This document shows positions 11,267 to 21,100 of a stretch of 64,000 nucleotides of DNA, in pieces; positions within the stretch are counted from its first letter, which is position 1, and every line of letters starts with the position of its first letter. Source of the DNA: Aurelia coerulea (lineage: Eukaryota; Cnidaria; Scyphozoa; Semaeostomeae; Ulmaridae). The stretch covers positions 45,516,663 to 45,580,662 of the forward strand of contig CM076943.1 in the NCBI GenBank assembly GCA_039566865.1, given 5' to 3'. The position numbers and the translations under genes are program-made. The notes beneath the pieces are model-generated. The model saw only the letters and a program-made list of their open reading frames with translations. It ran no database searches and was not told the origin of the DNA.

Positions 11267-11319
11267 CACTTTTCAAAAGTAAATACTAAGAATTAAAGTT
11301 ACAAATTCCTTTGCGTAAT

Positions 11320-11710
11320 GCCTGTGATATCAAATCATGGCAAGGCCCTTTTTCAAAACCTATGGTATCAAGTACACTCTCGATTTTGTCTTGGCGAACT
11401 CGTGACTCCAGTGTTTGGTGGACGATTTTTAAATGAAAGTGCGTGCATTTAAGTTGATGATTAAAGGGTCTGTTTCATCCAGCATTCCTTGCACGTGCCG
11501 TCTCTTGGTTTTCCTTTGTTGTCGCCATTTTCAAGGGCCATGAAAATGGCGGCAACAAAGGCCATCCAAGAGATGGCACGTGCAAGGCATGCTGGATGAA
11601 ACAGACCCTTTAAGAAATTCAGATGTAAAATCGGAAAGTCCTGATATCTTATCGCTTAGCTCTTTTTCAGTCAAATGGGGGTACATTTTCTTTAGACATC
11701 CGATATTCTT
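11320..11710. mobile_element. Family M3 relic, interrupted by a TTAA element
   Basis: It matches the right half of M3 (16762-17542), including the CCTTTTTCAAAACCT, GTGTTTGGTGGACGATTT and GTCAAATGGGGGTAC blocks. The terminus is degenerate (TTAGACATCCGATAT). A 145-bp element is inserted at 11465. It ends just downstream of the stop of the gene at 11732-12607. Confidence 0.7.
11465..11609. mobile_element. TTAA-flanked palindromic MITE (145 bp)
   Basis: The two arms, AGGGTCTGTTTCATCCAGC and its inverse, form a near-perfect palindrome. TTAA lies exactly on both sides (11461-11464 and 11610-11613), the target duplication used by piggyBac-type elements. It is nested in M3, so it moved after M3 was in place. 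Confidence 0.85.
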
Positions 11711-11731
11711 TTGAAAATTCAATTTGAAACT

Positions 11732-12607
11732 TTAATGACTGTCAACTCTCGTAACAAATCCCGGATATTTTATTCTTTCCTTTATTTTCTTGTCATGAAC
11801 AGCTACCAAGTCCTCTTCTTTCTTTGGAGCAGGGCCTGGGTACCAAGGCACAAGTTTTAATGGTTCAATAGACTCAACAAATGCTTCAACGTCCAGTTTC
11901 TGTCGCGCAACTTCATCCTCTCGAAATTTCTGAAAGCTCTCCGAATCAAAAACTTCCGCAAACCTAGCTCTTGACATCGGTCTCTGAGTTTGATTCGCGA
12001 CATAAAAACCGCCTCCGGTACTGTTTAATTTCCGCATTATATCCTCACAGTTTCGCCAGGATTTCGGCGGTGCACTTTTGGCGCGGACTACTCTTTCGTT
12101 CGCAGTTGTCGCACGTTTAGTCCATAACTTCGACTTACTTTCCAGTGCAGTTTGGGGGCGATTCAGTAATGCCCCGTAGTCTGTGAAAGTCTTCAAATCA
12201 AATTCCTTGCGCTCTCTTTGATGAGCTTTCAAGTCATTAAGAGAGAATCTTCTTTCATGCTCCTTGGTGGAATTTCGGGTGCCTTCGAATTTTCCTATAT
12301 TTGCTGACGCCTGCTGGTTCCAGGCATGCATTTTTGCATCCTGATGCCTATTTGGTCTCAGTTCTGCATGATGAAACCTCGACCTGATTTTGTCATGATA
12401 TTTCATGAGTTCAACGCTTCGAGCTAGCTTATTTCGAAACCTCGTTGCGATTCGTCGTTGGTCAATAGTTATACTGCAAGCAACATTCTTTTCGTTCACA
12501 TTCAAGCTCTGAATCTCTTTATGAAGCATCACCCCAACTTTGTAGTTTGTGGAATGCACTTTTTGAGATTTCTCAGACGTTCCTGCGTTTGAATCACCAC
12601 CATACAT
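11732..12607 (-). CDS. Unrecognised 291-residue basic protein, single-exon ORF
   Basis: Open from the ATG at 12607 (A at -3) to the stop at 11732, far longer than expected by chance in this AT-rich DNA. The protein is basic and largely hydrophilic, with no signal peptide or membrane segment. Arg/Lys-rich stretches are probably helical (QRRIATRFRNK near 50-60). RPQTALESKSKLWTKRATTA near 150-170 and VRAKSAPPKSWR near 173-184 resemble short motifs common in ciliary and axonemal proteins, but I do not recognise a family. The C-terminus has a Pro-rich VPWYPGPAPKKEED. It may be a complete intronless gene or the coding exon of a gene with upstream untranslated exons. A repeat array related to its 5' end lies upstream (13061-13585). 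Confidence 0.7.
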   Translation of the reverse strand: MYGGDSNAGTSEKSQKVHSTNYKVGVMLHKEIQSLNVNEKNVACSITIDQRRIATRFRNKLARSVELMKYHDKIRSRFHHAELRPNRHQDAKMHAWNQQASANIGKFEGTRNSTKEHERRFSLNDLKAHQRERKEFDLKTFTDYGALLNRPQTALESKSKLWTKRATTANERVVRAKSAPPKSWRNCEDIMRKLNSTGGGFYVANQTQRPMSRARFAEVFDSESFQKFREDEVARQKLDVEAFVESIEPLKLVPWYPGPAPKKEEDLVAVHDKKIKERIKYPGFVTRVDSH

Positions 12608-13060
12608 CTTGGAAATTGTCTTTCAACACTATCAAAACAAAATCTTCCAACAGTTTGAATAAATTCTGATTTTATAGTTTCTTAGATGCACTTTTTGTGA
12701 CTTCTAACGCGTCCCTGTGTTCAATTGATACCAGCATTCATAATGGCTATGCGTAGTCCGGTTTTGTGGCTATATGTATCGTGTAATAATCCAAAAATAG
12801 ACTGATTACAATTCGTCGTAAATTTCGCTCGTTTTTTATATTTTTGATTTTAAAGCAATTCAATTCAATAAATAAGTAGGCGCAGTAATTCTACTCAATA
12901 GATAAGTAAGTAAAAAAGTTTTGTAATTGCGAGCGAAAACTATGGACGAACTGTAATAAGTCTACTCCAAACAGTGTAGCTTTTCGACACTTTTCACCAC
13001 TGATTGAATTCGAAGTATACAATGTTGAATGAATGTTTTGTGATTTCTCTGAAGTTCCTA
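12608..13060. other. 5' flank of the 291-residue gene with decayed repeat units
   Basis: No other gene. Blocks near 12685-12730 and 13035-13060 (for example TTTTGTGATTTCTCTGAAG) resemble units of the adjacent tandem array and also the first codons of the gene, suggesting old duplications. Promoter elements could lie here, but I see no clear TATA box. Confidence 0.4.
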
Positions 13061-13585
13061 TGTTCAAATTAATACGATGCGTTTTATTGCTAGTCTTGTT
13101 CTCGTGGCTAGATACCTTCTTTTACCCACCAAACAGCACTCTCGTGAGTTCTCAGAAGATACTGTGTTCAAATTAATACGATGCGTTTTACTGCTAGTCT
13201 TGTTCTCGTGGCTAGATACCTTCTTTTATCCTTCAAACAGCACTCTCGTGAGTTCTCAGAAGATACTGTGCTCAAATTAATACGATGCGTCTTACGGCTA
13301 GTCTTGTTCTCGTGGCTAGATGCCCTCTTTTACCCACCAAACAGCACTCTCGTCAGTTCTCAGAAGATACTGTGTCCAAATTAATACGATGCGCTGTACT
13401 GCTAGACTTGTTCTCGTGGCTAGATACCTTCTTTTACCCACTAAACAGCACTCCCGTGAGTTCTCAGAAGATACCGTGCTCAAATTAATACAATGCGTTT
13501 TACTGCTAGACTTCTTCTCGTGGCTAGATGCATCCTTTTACCCACCAAACAGCACTCTCGTGAGTTCTCAGAGCATACTGTGTTC
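13061..13585. repeat. 104-bp tandem repeat, about five copies
   Basis: The units start TGTTCAAATTAATACGATGC and recur every 104 bp at 13061, 13165, 13269, 13373 and 13477, with scattered substitutions. Each contains CTCGTGAGTTCTCAGAAGAT. Read on the minus strand each unit has an open segment with ENSRECCLVGKR. The last unit runs into a block (13575-13615) resembling the start codon region of the 291-residue gene. Confidence 0.9.
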
Positions 13586-14880
13586 GAATCATCAACATCA
13601 TTATACATGTTGGCCAGTCGCCTTGTTTATCAGGTAAGACATATTTAAAACATACTGATAAGCGTAGTTCTCGACATCTTGGGCGACCACGGTTCATGGT
13701 TCAAGGCAGGAAAAGGACTTGAGGCACGAACGTCTTTGACCTCATGGTCTAGTCTGTTGAGTCAACTTTCTGTGAATTCTCAGAAGGTGGTGTGTTCGAG
13801 TTACCTCGATGTATGTGCGGGCAAACTACCTTTCGACACTCCAAAAAGCACGATTTTTCACCCTTTGAATGAGTGGGGTCCCAGATACGAATAGGAACTT
13901 CGACGAACGAATTTCTTAGACATTAACGTTCTTTGAATCAACTCCTAGTGATTTCTCTGAAGGTCAAATCACGACTGACATGGTTCTTCCGTCCTATACT
14001 GTGAAAACAGCGGCTTTTCTGCACTGCTAAGACTTTCAACAAACGCAGTCCATGATGGCACCAGAGCTCTCGCTGTACACTCTTCTTAAATCTTAGGCCA
14101 TACCAGGGCCATACATCCAGAAACTTCAAATTCCTCCGAATGTTCCTATCATAACCACCTCCAGTTCTTGTTTTTAACTTGTAGTACAAACTCCTCAATC
14201 TTTCACCAAAGAGCTCAAAGTAATAATGCAACAAATCTGATATCTTCAAGAGGATTCAACTTTTGTTACAAAGCTAATCAGCCATCAATGAAACAACCAC
14301 AAATAAAAGTGTTGGATAAAAATGTGGTTTTAGAACTCCAGATGCAATTCTGTCATTTTTTCTGTCATCTTGCCGCGTGTGAGAATGTTTCCATGGATAC
14401 AATCATAACTAACAACGATGGAACTGTACGATGAATGTACAAAGCTGAGATGAAATATTTGCTCCGACTCTAATTTTCCTTTCTGCTCTGTGACGAGGAA
14501 AGTTCATTTGGACAGCTTACCGGCAAGAAACATTTCTCAAATATCATCACCACCAAATACAGTTTATCAGCAAGTTTCAAGACTTACTGAACGATAAACT
14601 AACAAACTTTGTGCGAACTCTTTGTCGTCTTCGTATGGCTGTCTTCCCTGCTACAAAGCTTTCAATTTCAATCGTCGAGCAACTAACAGGCTAGCACTAG
14701 TTCTCAAAAGTTATTGCGAGCGAACATTTTTGTTATTACAATTCAAAATGTAAAAGAGCATGTTCTTTAGTCAACACTCAAAGTTCTCTCAATAAAAACT
14801 CTCTAAATCTCTTTATTGTCTTTTGTTATTTGACCTACTATTCGTGAATCAAAGTTAAATTTGTTCAAGGCAAACACAAA
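13586..14880. other. Unassigned region with diverged copies of the neighbouring repeat
   Basis: Blocks at about 13770-13860 and 13945-14030 again resemble the 104-bp unit (GTGAATTCTCAGAAGG; GTGATTTCTCTGAAGG). The rest shows no gene I can support. Short open readings on both strands (13679-13894, 13938-14249, 14168-14434) have no recognisable features. Confidence 0.4.
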
Positions 14881-15330
14881 TGTTTGAGGAATAAATTCAC
14901 GACTCAAGGAGGTCAGGAATATTTGTTGCTATCAGCTCCTTCACAGATGAGGGAATTGTTGAGGAGACCAGATACGCTTCGCCCGAGGAAACCCATGCTT
15001 CCCCCCGTGCAGTAGGTTAAAGCTCGTGCGCAAAAGCGTTTTGGGGTTGAAGCTCTGACGGGCGCATGCGCTTTAATCCACTTCACGGGGGGACACATAA
15101 GTTTCCTCGGACAAAGCGATCTCGTCTCCCCAACAAGTAAATGGAATGCCAGTCTGCTTCCATGCTGTCATTTCCAACAAAAGGACTGGGCTCCAGGGCA
15201 CTCGAATGACCGATTATTGATGTTGCTGCTTGTAGCTCCTTCACATACAATGCGCCAAGCTCCAACGCGATGTCGATGACAGGGAGCCAAGCTAGTGGAA
15301 TGCAAAATTGCAAATCTGGTTCCCTGGCGT
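14881..15330. other. Interspersed repeat fragment, relatively GC-rich
   Basis: It contains GGACTGGGCTCCAGGG and CTGGTTCCCTGGCGT, which recur with changes at about 47215-47262, and a similar CAGGGAACCAGGCTGCGACG near 51400. Two copies of GTAGCTCCTTCACA-like sequence occur inside. It looks like part of a dispersed element whose ends I cannot define. Confidence 0.35.
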
Positions 15331-15689
15331 GATTCCTGATTTAACAAATGGCCTACTGGGTGCGCCAAATATAAACTATGCACTTTTGGCAGGCCACGAT
15401 AAATCGTACACTGGACCGATTTTGAAGATTTATGACTTTATCTTTAGCAGAAAGCCTGAATTAGATTCTAGGACTTGTTGCAAATTTTTCTGTTTTCAGT
15501 TTTTAGAGCTAGAAGCGACTTTTTTAAAATTGTCCTTTTCGAAAACACTGAAAACGATAAAAAAACGTCGATCAAATTTGAAAAAACTCAACATGAATAA
15601 ACAAAGAGAAAACGTTTTCAGGGTGATTTGGGAATTTGATATGAACTCTCGTACAGCAGATTACAATTAATCGATTTCTAAATCACAAA
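15331..15689. other. Unassigned
   Basis: AT-rich. A 120-codon open reading (15308-15670) is Lys/Phe-rich and featureless, and I do not support it as a gene. Confidence 0.35.
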
Positions 15690-15922
15690 TCGCAGAAATG
15701 TTCGTCAGGCTGTCCGATTCATGCAAGCGAGAACTTTGAAATACCAAAACAGATTTGGCCGTTCCTCGTCGCAAATCGGCCTTCGGACAGACTAGCTTCC
15801 CGTACAAGGGTGCTAAATTGTGGAAAGATCTTCCTGTTGAAATCAAATCATCTAAAACTTATGAAATATTCAAAAAAAGTATCAGCAATACCAATAGCGA
15901 ATGCTGATTCTCTCTTTAATGC
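15690..15922 (+). pseudogene. 3' end of a non-LTR retrotransposon ORF2
   Basis: Translated in two frames, the region reads RTLKYQNRFGRSSSQIG, then after a frame change FPYKGAKLWKDLPVEIKSS and a stop at about 15922. The 'KGAKLWKDLPVEIK' block followed by a short helix and stop is typical of the C-terminal end of CR1/Jockey-group reverse transcriptase ORFs. It is a 5'-truncated relic with a frameshift. Confidence 0.7.
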
Positions 15923-16016
15923 AATAATTAGCATTAATTTTAATTTGCTTATTAGGTTGTTTTGTAAATAAGATTATTCAATTTTGTATGCTTTTCTTTC
16001 ACATTTAGTTATTGTA

Positions 16017-16609
16017 CCGGGTGACCCAAAAAATGTATACGGATTTGATTGACCCCAGTGCTGTGAATTTAGCTTCAATGATTGTATAATCACTCTAAAA
16101 AATTTTCCTTGATAGGTAACTTGAACATAGATACCTCGTTTGTTTGCATTGGTGCTTTGAGAGCAGACCTGTTAATCTTGAAAGCACAAATTAGCCTCTT
16201 CCTGCAAACCAGAGCTTTAGCCTCTTGGCCTAAGCAATTCTTAAGGCACAGCGTATAGCTTTGATTAAATTTGAGCAATATTAGATCTTGTCTCATTCTG
16301 CTTTCCAGAAGTCACCCCCTAGTCACACATCGGGAAGTTTCATTATTTGTCATACAATTTCAGTGCTTAATTTCCATGTGCTTCAGGAATTTGCTTAGGC
16401 CAAAAGGCCAAAGCTCTGGTTTGCAAGTGGATGCAAATTTGAGCTTTCAAGATTGATATTTCTGCTCTCAAAGCACCAATACCAACAAACGAGGTATCTT
16501 TGTTCAAGTTAACTATCGAGGAACATTTTGAGAGTGATTAGCCATTGATTAAAGCTAAATTCAAGTCGCTGGAGTCAACCAAATCTGTATACATTTTTGG
16601 GACACCCGG
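16017..16609. mobile_element. Family M1 inverted-repeat element (593 bp), source type of the satellite
   Basis: Termini are CCGGGTGACCCAAAAAATG and its inverse, ending TTTTTGGGACACCCGG. It is flanked by TA on both sides (16015-16016; 16610-16611). The arms extend more than 200 bp. The outer 15-118 nt of the left arm match the 103-bp satellite unit at 22877-34940 (ATGTATAC, GATTTG, TGTGAATTTAGCTT, TAACTTGAA). No transposase. Confidence 0.85.
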
Positions 16610-16761
16610 TATGTATCTGCACGGCCCAATGTAAATCAGTCCTTTGACTGACGTGGCCACCTTGCCTAAAGAAATTTAAGTCAAATCAAATGAAAACGAG
16701 GCTTTGGAGGTTTTGCCCATGGGCCACGAGCAAGAATCGGCGGAAACATTTCATTCCTATA

Positions 16762-17542
16762 CCGGGTGTCTCAGAAAAAAGTACCCCCTTTTGACTGGTA
16801 ATAGGAACCAAGCAATAAGCTTTCATTGCTCCCCGACTTCACAGCTAAATTTATCAATGTTCAACTTAGATGCACGTGCCTTGCATTTAGAAATCGTCCA
16901 CCAAACACCGGAGATACAGGTTCGCAAAGTCAAGATTTACAGTGAACCCAAAACCAGAGGTTTTGAAAAAGGGCCTAGTCATGATTTGTATCGTGGACAT
17001 TTTCCAAAGTACCTGTAGACTTTAAGTTTCCGTGTTTTGCTTTTGAAAAGAATAAAAGATGCATGAACATGGCGCTGATTAAACAAATATAGTAAAAATG
17101 TGGTAAGAGTGATAAAGTCGTCCAAAATAAGCGTGCATGTGCTCCTTTTCCTCTTCTTTAATACAAAACACTTGGGATCGAATGCAATGCAAGGACCGTT
17201 TCCTCAAAAGAAAAGTCACTTCAAGAACAATTGAAGTAATTCAAGGTATAAATCTTTTCAAAAATAAAAAGTAAAGATCAAAGTCAAAAATTCGTTTGCA
17301 AAATGCCTGTTTGTTGTCAAATTATGGCTAGGCCATTTCTCAAAACCTCTGGTTTCAGGTGCACTCCAGATTTTGACCTTGTGAACTCATATCTCCGGTG
17401 TTTGGTTGTCGATTTCCAAATGAAAGGTATGTGCGTCTAAGTTGAAGGCCAACAAATGTAGCCATGGATTCAAAAAGTCCCTAAATATTATCGTTTCGTT
17501 GCCTTGTTGAATAAAAAAGGGGTACTTTTTTGAGACACCCGG
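16762..17542. mobile_element. Family M3 inverted-repeat element, complete copy (781 bp)
   Basis: Termini are CCGGGTGTCTCAGAAAAAAG and its inverse, with TA on each side (16760-16761; 17543-17544). The left and right halves are diverged inverted copies of each other. It is the reference for the partial M3 copies at 5977 and 11320. It lies just downstream of the MT1 stop codon. Confidence 0.85.
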
Positions 17543-17737
17543 TACTTATTCAGTTTGGTTTGTAGAAAAGTATGTTCTTGGTGGCGGGGAATAACTGTAT
17601 CATCTTTCCATTTACCGTGGGCGAAAGAAACGAAAATTGCTCTAATTGATACTATTCAACCTTACTTTAAATTATGTACAATTTTACTCCCCCCCCCCCC
17701 CACATACCAAAAGTCCCAAAGGAATCATGCAAATAGC

Positions 17738-18118
17738 CTAATTATCTGGATTCTGAACAAATAAACTAGTTGTCGTACCAATTGCCTTTCGTTTCCTTTC
17801 TACCTCTTTAAACCATTTATCAAAAGTATCGTCATCGAGCATTTCCTGAAGAAACTTCTTAGCTTCTAAAGTCTCGTTTTCAATATCTGCGTTTTTCCAT
17901 AACGAGACCATTCGTCTCCAATTATCATCTAACGGTCCTTCCTTGCGGAAATATTGATAAGGGGTCAAGGGTATGTCACCAGGCCGAACGATAATCGTTG
18001 CGTTATCAAAGCCAATACCTTCGAGGTATGCTATCAGCTCTTCTTGGGGCATGCATTTCTTGGTAAAAGCTTCTGTACTTCTAGGAATTAGGTTAGCAAA
18101 CCAGGTCCCGAATCGAAT
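17738..18118 (-). CDS. MT1 coding exon 3 (C-terminal part)
   Basis: A 126-residue exon starting IRFGTWFANLIPRSTEAF after the acceptor TTCTTTTGCAG. It ends SLFVQNPDN then TAG. It probably forms the C-terminal cap and substrate region. It is clearly diverged from MT2 exon 3, with about one residue in five changed. Confidence 0.85.
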   Translation of the reverse strand: MRFGTWFANLIPRSTEAFTKKCMPQEELIAYLEGIGFDNATIIVRPGDIPLTPYQYFRKEGPLDDNWRRMVSLWKNADIENETLEAKKFLQEMLDDDTFDKWFKEVERKRKAIGTTTSLFVQNPDN

Positions 18119-21100
18119 CTGCAAAAGAACCAGAAAGAGAAGTGATGACGACGAAGAATATGGCGTTGGTGTTGGGAGAAGTCCCGGGGGGGTAACTTCA
18201 ATAGGCGGATGACAGGGGTGTGCCATTTTGAATTGAAAAATCATACCCTAAAATTTATGAATTTTTCAAAAATCATACCCCAAAATTTACGGGCCATTCA
18301 AAATAGATACCCTAAAATTGTGACCAAAATTCTAAATTCTAACCAAGTATCTGAAATTCGATCAAATTCAATACCCTAAAGCGTTTTTTTCCAAAATGAC
18401 ACCCCAAAATTTATGTTCATTTGTGATTTTACCAAAAATGATACCCTAAAATTTATTCTCAGCCTGAAAAAAGGTACCCCAAAAAATGGCACATCCCGTG
18501 CTGGTACATATGGTAGTGACCCCCCCCCCGGGGGAGAAGTTTGGGGACGGATTCAGCCCGAAGTTGAAGGGGGGGCAACGATGAAAGAGGGCGCCGAAAG
18601 CATAAGAGAAAGATTTTTGATTACAAAGTACTTTGTAATCTAAGAGGGGGCTCCAGGTCAGTCAGAAAGAAAGAAAGAAAGAAAGAAAGTCCGTCACGCT
18701 CGTTAAAGCAATTGATTAACGTTTTATCTCTGCTAATTGGCACTGAAATAAAGAAAGCGCACAGAAAGCGCATACAAGACAGAAGTTTCCCGCGATCCTA
18801 TAGCAACATTTGACGTCGGCTTATTTCATGTTAGACAGATTTGACACCATAAGATGGATAAATCACCACGATGTTTACCCTGGCACAACAACAAATTTAC
18901 CCAGAATTGGCACGTTCTTGACTTCATTAGCAGCTTAATTATGTTGAAACAATCGTTTTCTAGAACGAACGCATCATTAGCCACTTATTGATAGTATTCA
19001 TTATGCAAATAAGTCAAGTTTAGAGGATGATGTAACCGGCGGCCTGCACAGAGGCTAGCATTCGCAGCATCACCGAAGGTAGAAGGACCCCCCTCCTACA
19101 CAGCTACAGATGCAAATGTCGCAGGTGAAGTTGAGAGGAAAGGTGCAGAATTACAGCAAACAATGGCGCATTGACTGGGAGAAGGCACGTGGTCACACTG
19201 AACCAAAAGATCTCCATGCATATGATTCTGCACAGAGGTTATCTTTTGAATAACGTATACAGGGGCTGATTTCTTGATTTTGGAGGCCTTTAAAGAACTT
19301 GTCCTTGATCTTATGTTTCAAACTGTTGACGTTCTTAGCAGATTTTAGGTCAGTGTATAAACAGTCCCATCCTAGGTAAGAGAGACAATTTTGCTGTGTG
19401 TGTTACTCTTTCGAAAAGGTTGATTCAATTTGTTTTTAGATCTTCGAGTGATCTGGCTCTGGCCAATTGGTAAGAAGATCTCCGACTGAAACCTAGGATG
19501 GGGCTGAATTATCAAAAAATTGAAAACGTTTGTAGCAGGGGTGCCAATGTATTTCTTTAAATACAGGGTGTCCCAACAAAATTGTTCGACGTTTGATTAA
19601 ATGTTAAAAAATAACGAAATACTGAACGGGCTCCATGGTAAAACAACCATATTGCTGAGATTTTAAATTAATTTTAGACACCAGAAGCTAGCAAATTGGC
19701 TAAATATTCACGGAGTTACGAGCTTTTGAAGTTCAAGTTTGTGCGAAAGCTGAAACCAGACGCCCCTAAATTGCATATTCTGTTAAAGTAGAATCTCCTT
19801 TATTCAAAGCAAATCTAATGGAATTTAAAAAGCACTTTCGATAAACTAGCTTTTTAAAACATTTAATCAAGGTTATGGATGCTTGGGGGAATCCTGTTTA
19901 GCACAATTTGGAATCGACCCGTCTCTCATTGATTAAGTTTTCATTCAATGTTTTTAGATACTTGCACTCTTAAGTAAATTTTGCCAACTGCTACAAGAAT
20001 TAAATATCTTTGGAAGTCCATTTTCGTTTGCTCTGATATCGACGAGAGGTAACACATTGGACAGTCTCCTTTTACCTCGATTTTAGGACGTCTTTTTGGA
20101 AAACAGGTCAGTTGGGGGCGTCTGGTTTCAGCTTTCGCACAAATTTGAACTTCAACAGCTTGTAACTCCGTGAATTCTTAGCGGAATCACAAAATTCTGG
20201 GGTCTGAAATTAATTCAAAATCTTAGAAACAGGGTTATCTAAGCAGGAGCCTGTACATTTTATCGTTATTTTTTCGCATTTAATCAAACGTCGAACAATT
20301 TTTCTGGGACACCCTGTACATCTTTATATAAAGACCCGTTGTTGTGGTCTCTGAAATAAATCAAGCACACCTGGGGCTTAATAGCGTTTTTAGGGCATTG
20401 ATAAAGTTACCCCAATTGCAGCGTGGGTTTGATCACTTGTTCATAGCATAGGTTCTAAATCTTTAAAAAGGTTGGTGTGAAATTGAATGTCCTATTTCTT
20501 TGAACTGAATGATTTCAAAGAAATTTTAGCTATTTTGCTATGATTCTGCCGTTGGATTTTTCTGAAATCTTCAATATTTGCAAAATTTGAGTGCTTTCTT
20601 CGTTGAAAATTCAAGAAAAATTAAAAAAAAACTTAAAACCATCGTAATTTCTAAACTGTTTGATATAACAGGAAATAATTTCCAAGAAAGGCTTAGTTTA
20701 TGAATGTCTACAATATACGTATCAAAGGAAGGTCTGTCACTTTTGTGGTTCATGATTTAGAAATTTGATGACGTCACATCTTCAAATGACCTGAAATATT
20801 GGATATGACAAAATTTCAAAAAAGTTTTCAAAATTCCCGAAACATCAAATGGTAGGATTATAGATAGGTAGCAAAATTTTCCTTTAAGCCATTCATTTAG
20901 AAGAAATATGTCATAGAAAGTAAGGACAGATTTTGTAAGACAATAGCATGAGTTGCTTTTGATTGACACCGCAATTCAAAGCAATTAGCGATCACAGACA
21001 AAGGAAATTCTCTCAACCAGTAATTCAAAACAAACAAAGCCGCAAAAGTTTCTCTGAAACTAGTAAGGCAAACTCTCGCCTTGTGCAAGCGAAAGATGGT

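Noticed and set aside
13938..14249. 103-codon minus-strand ORF
   Set aside because: Overlaps decayed units of the 104-bp repeat and has no recognisable features.
15308..15670. 120-codon plus-strand ORF
   Set aside because: Lys/Phe-rich low-complexity reading of AT-rich DNA with no motif, start context or splice support.
17555..18244. Longer open reading through MT1 exon 3 starting at 18244
   Set aside because: The bases beyond 18118 are intron: acceptor TTTTGCAG and the aligned MT2 splice site set the exon start at 18118.
18413..18643. ORF in the ATACCC repeat
   Set aside because: Reading through a repeat with G/C runs; no coding signal.
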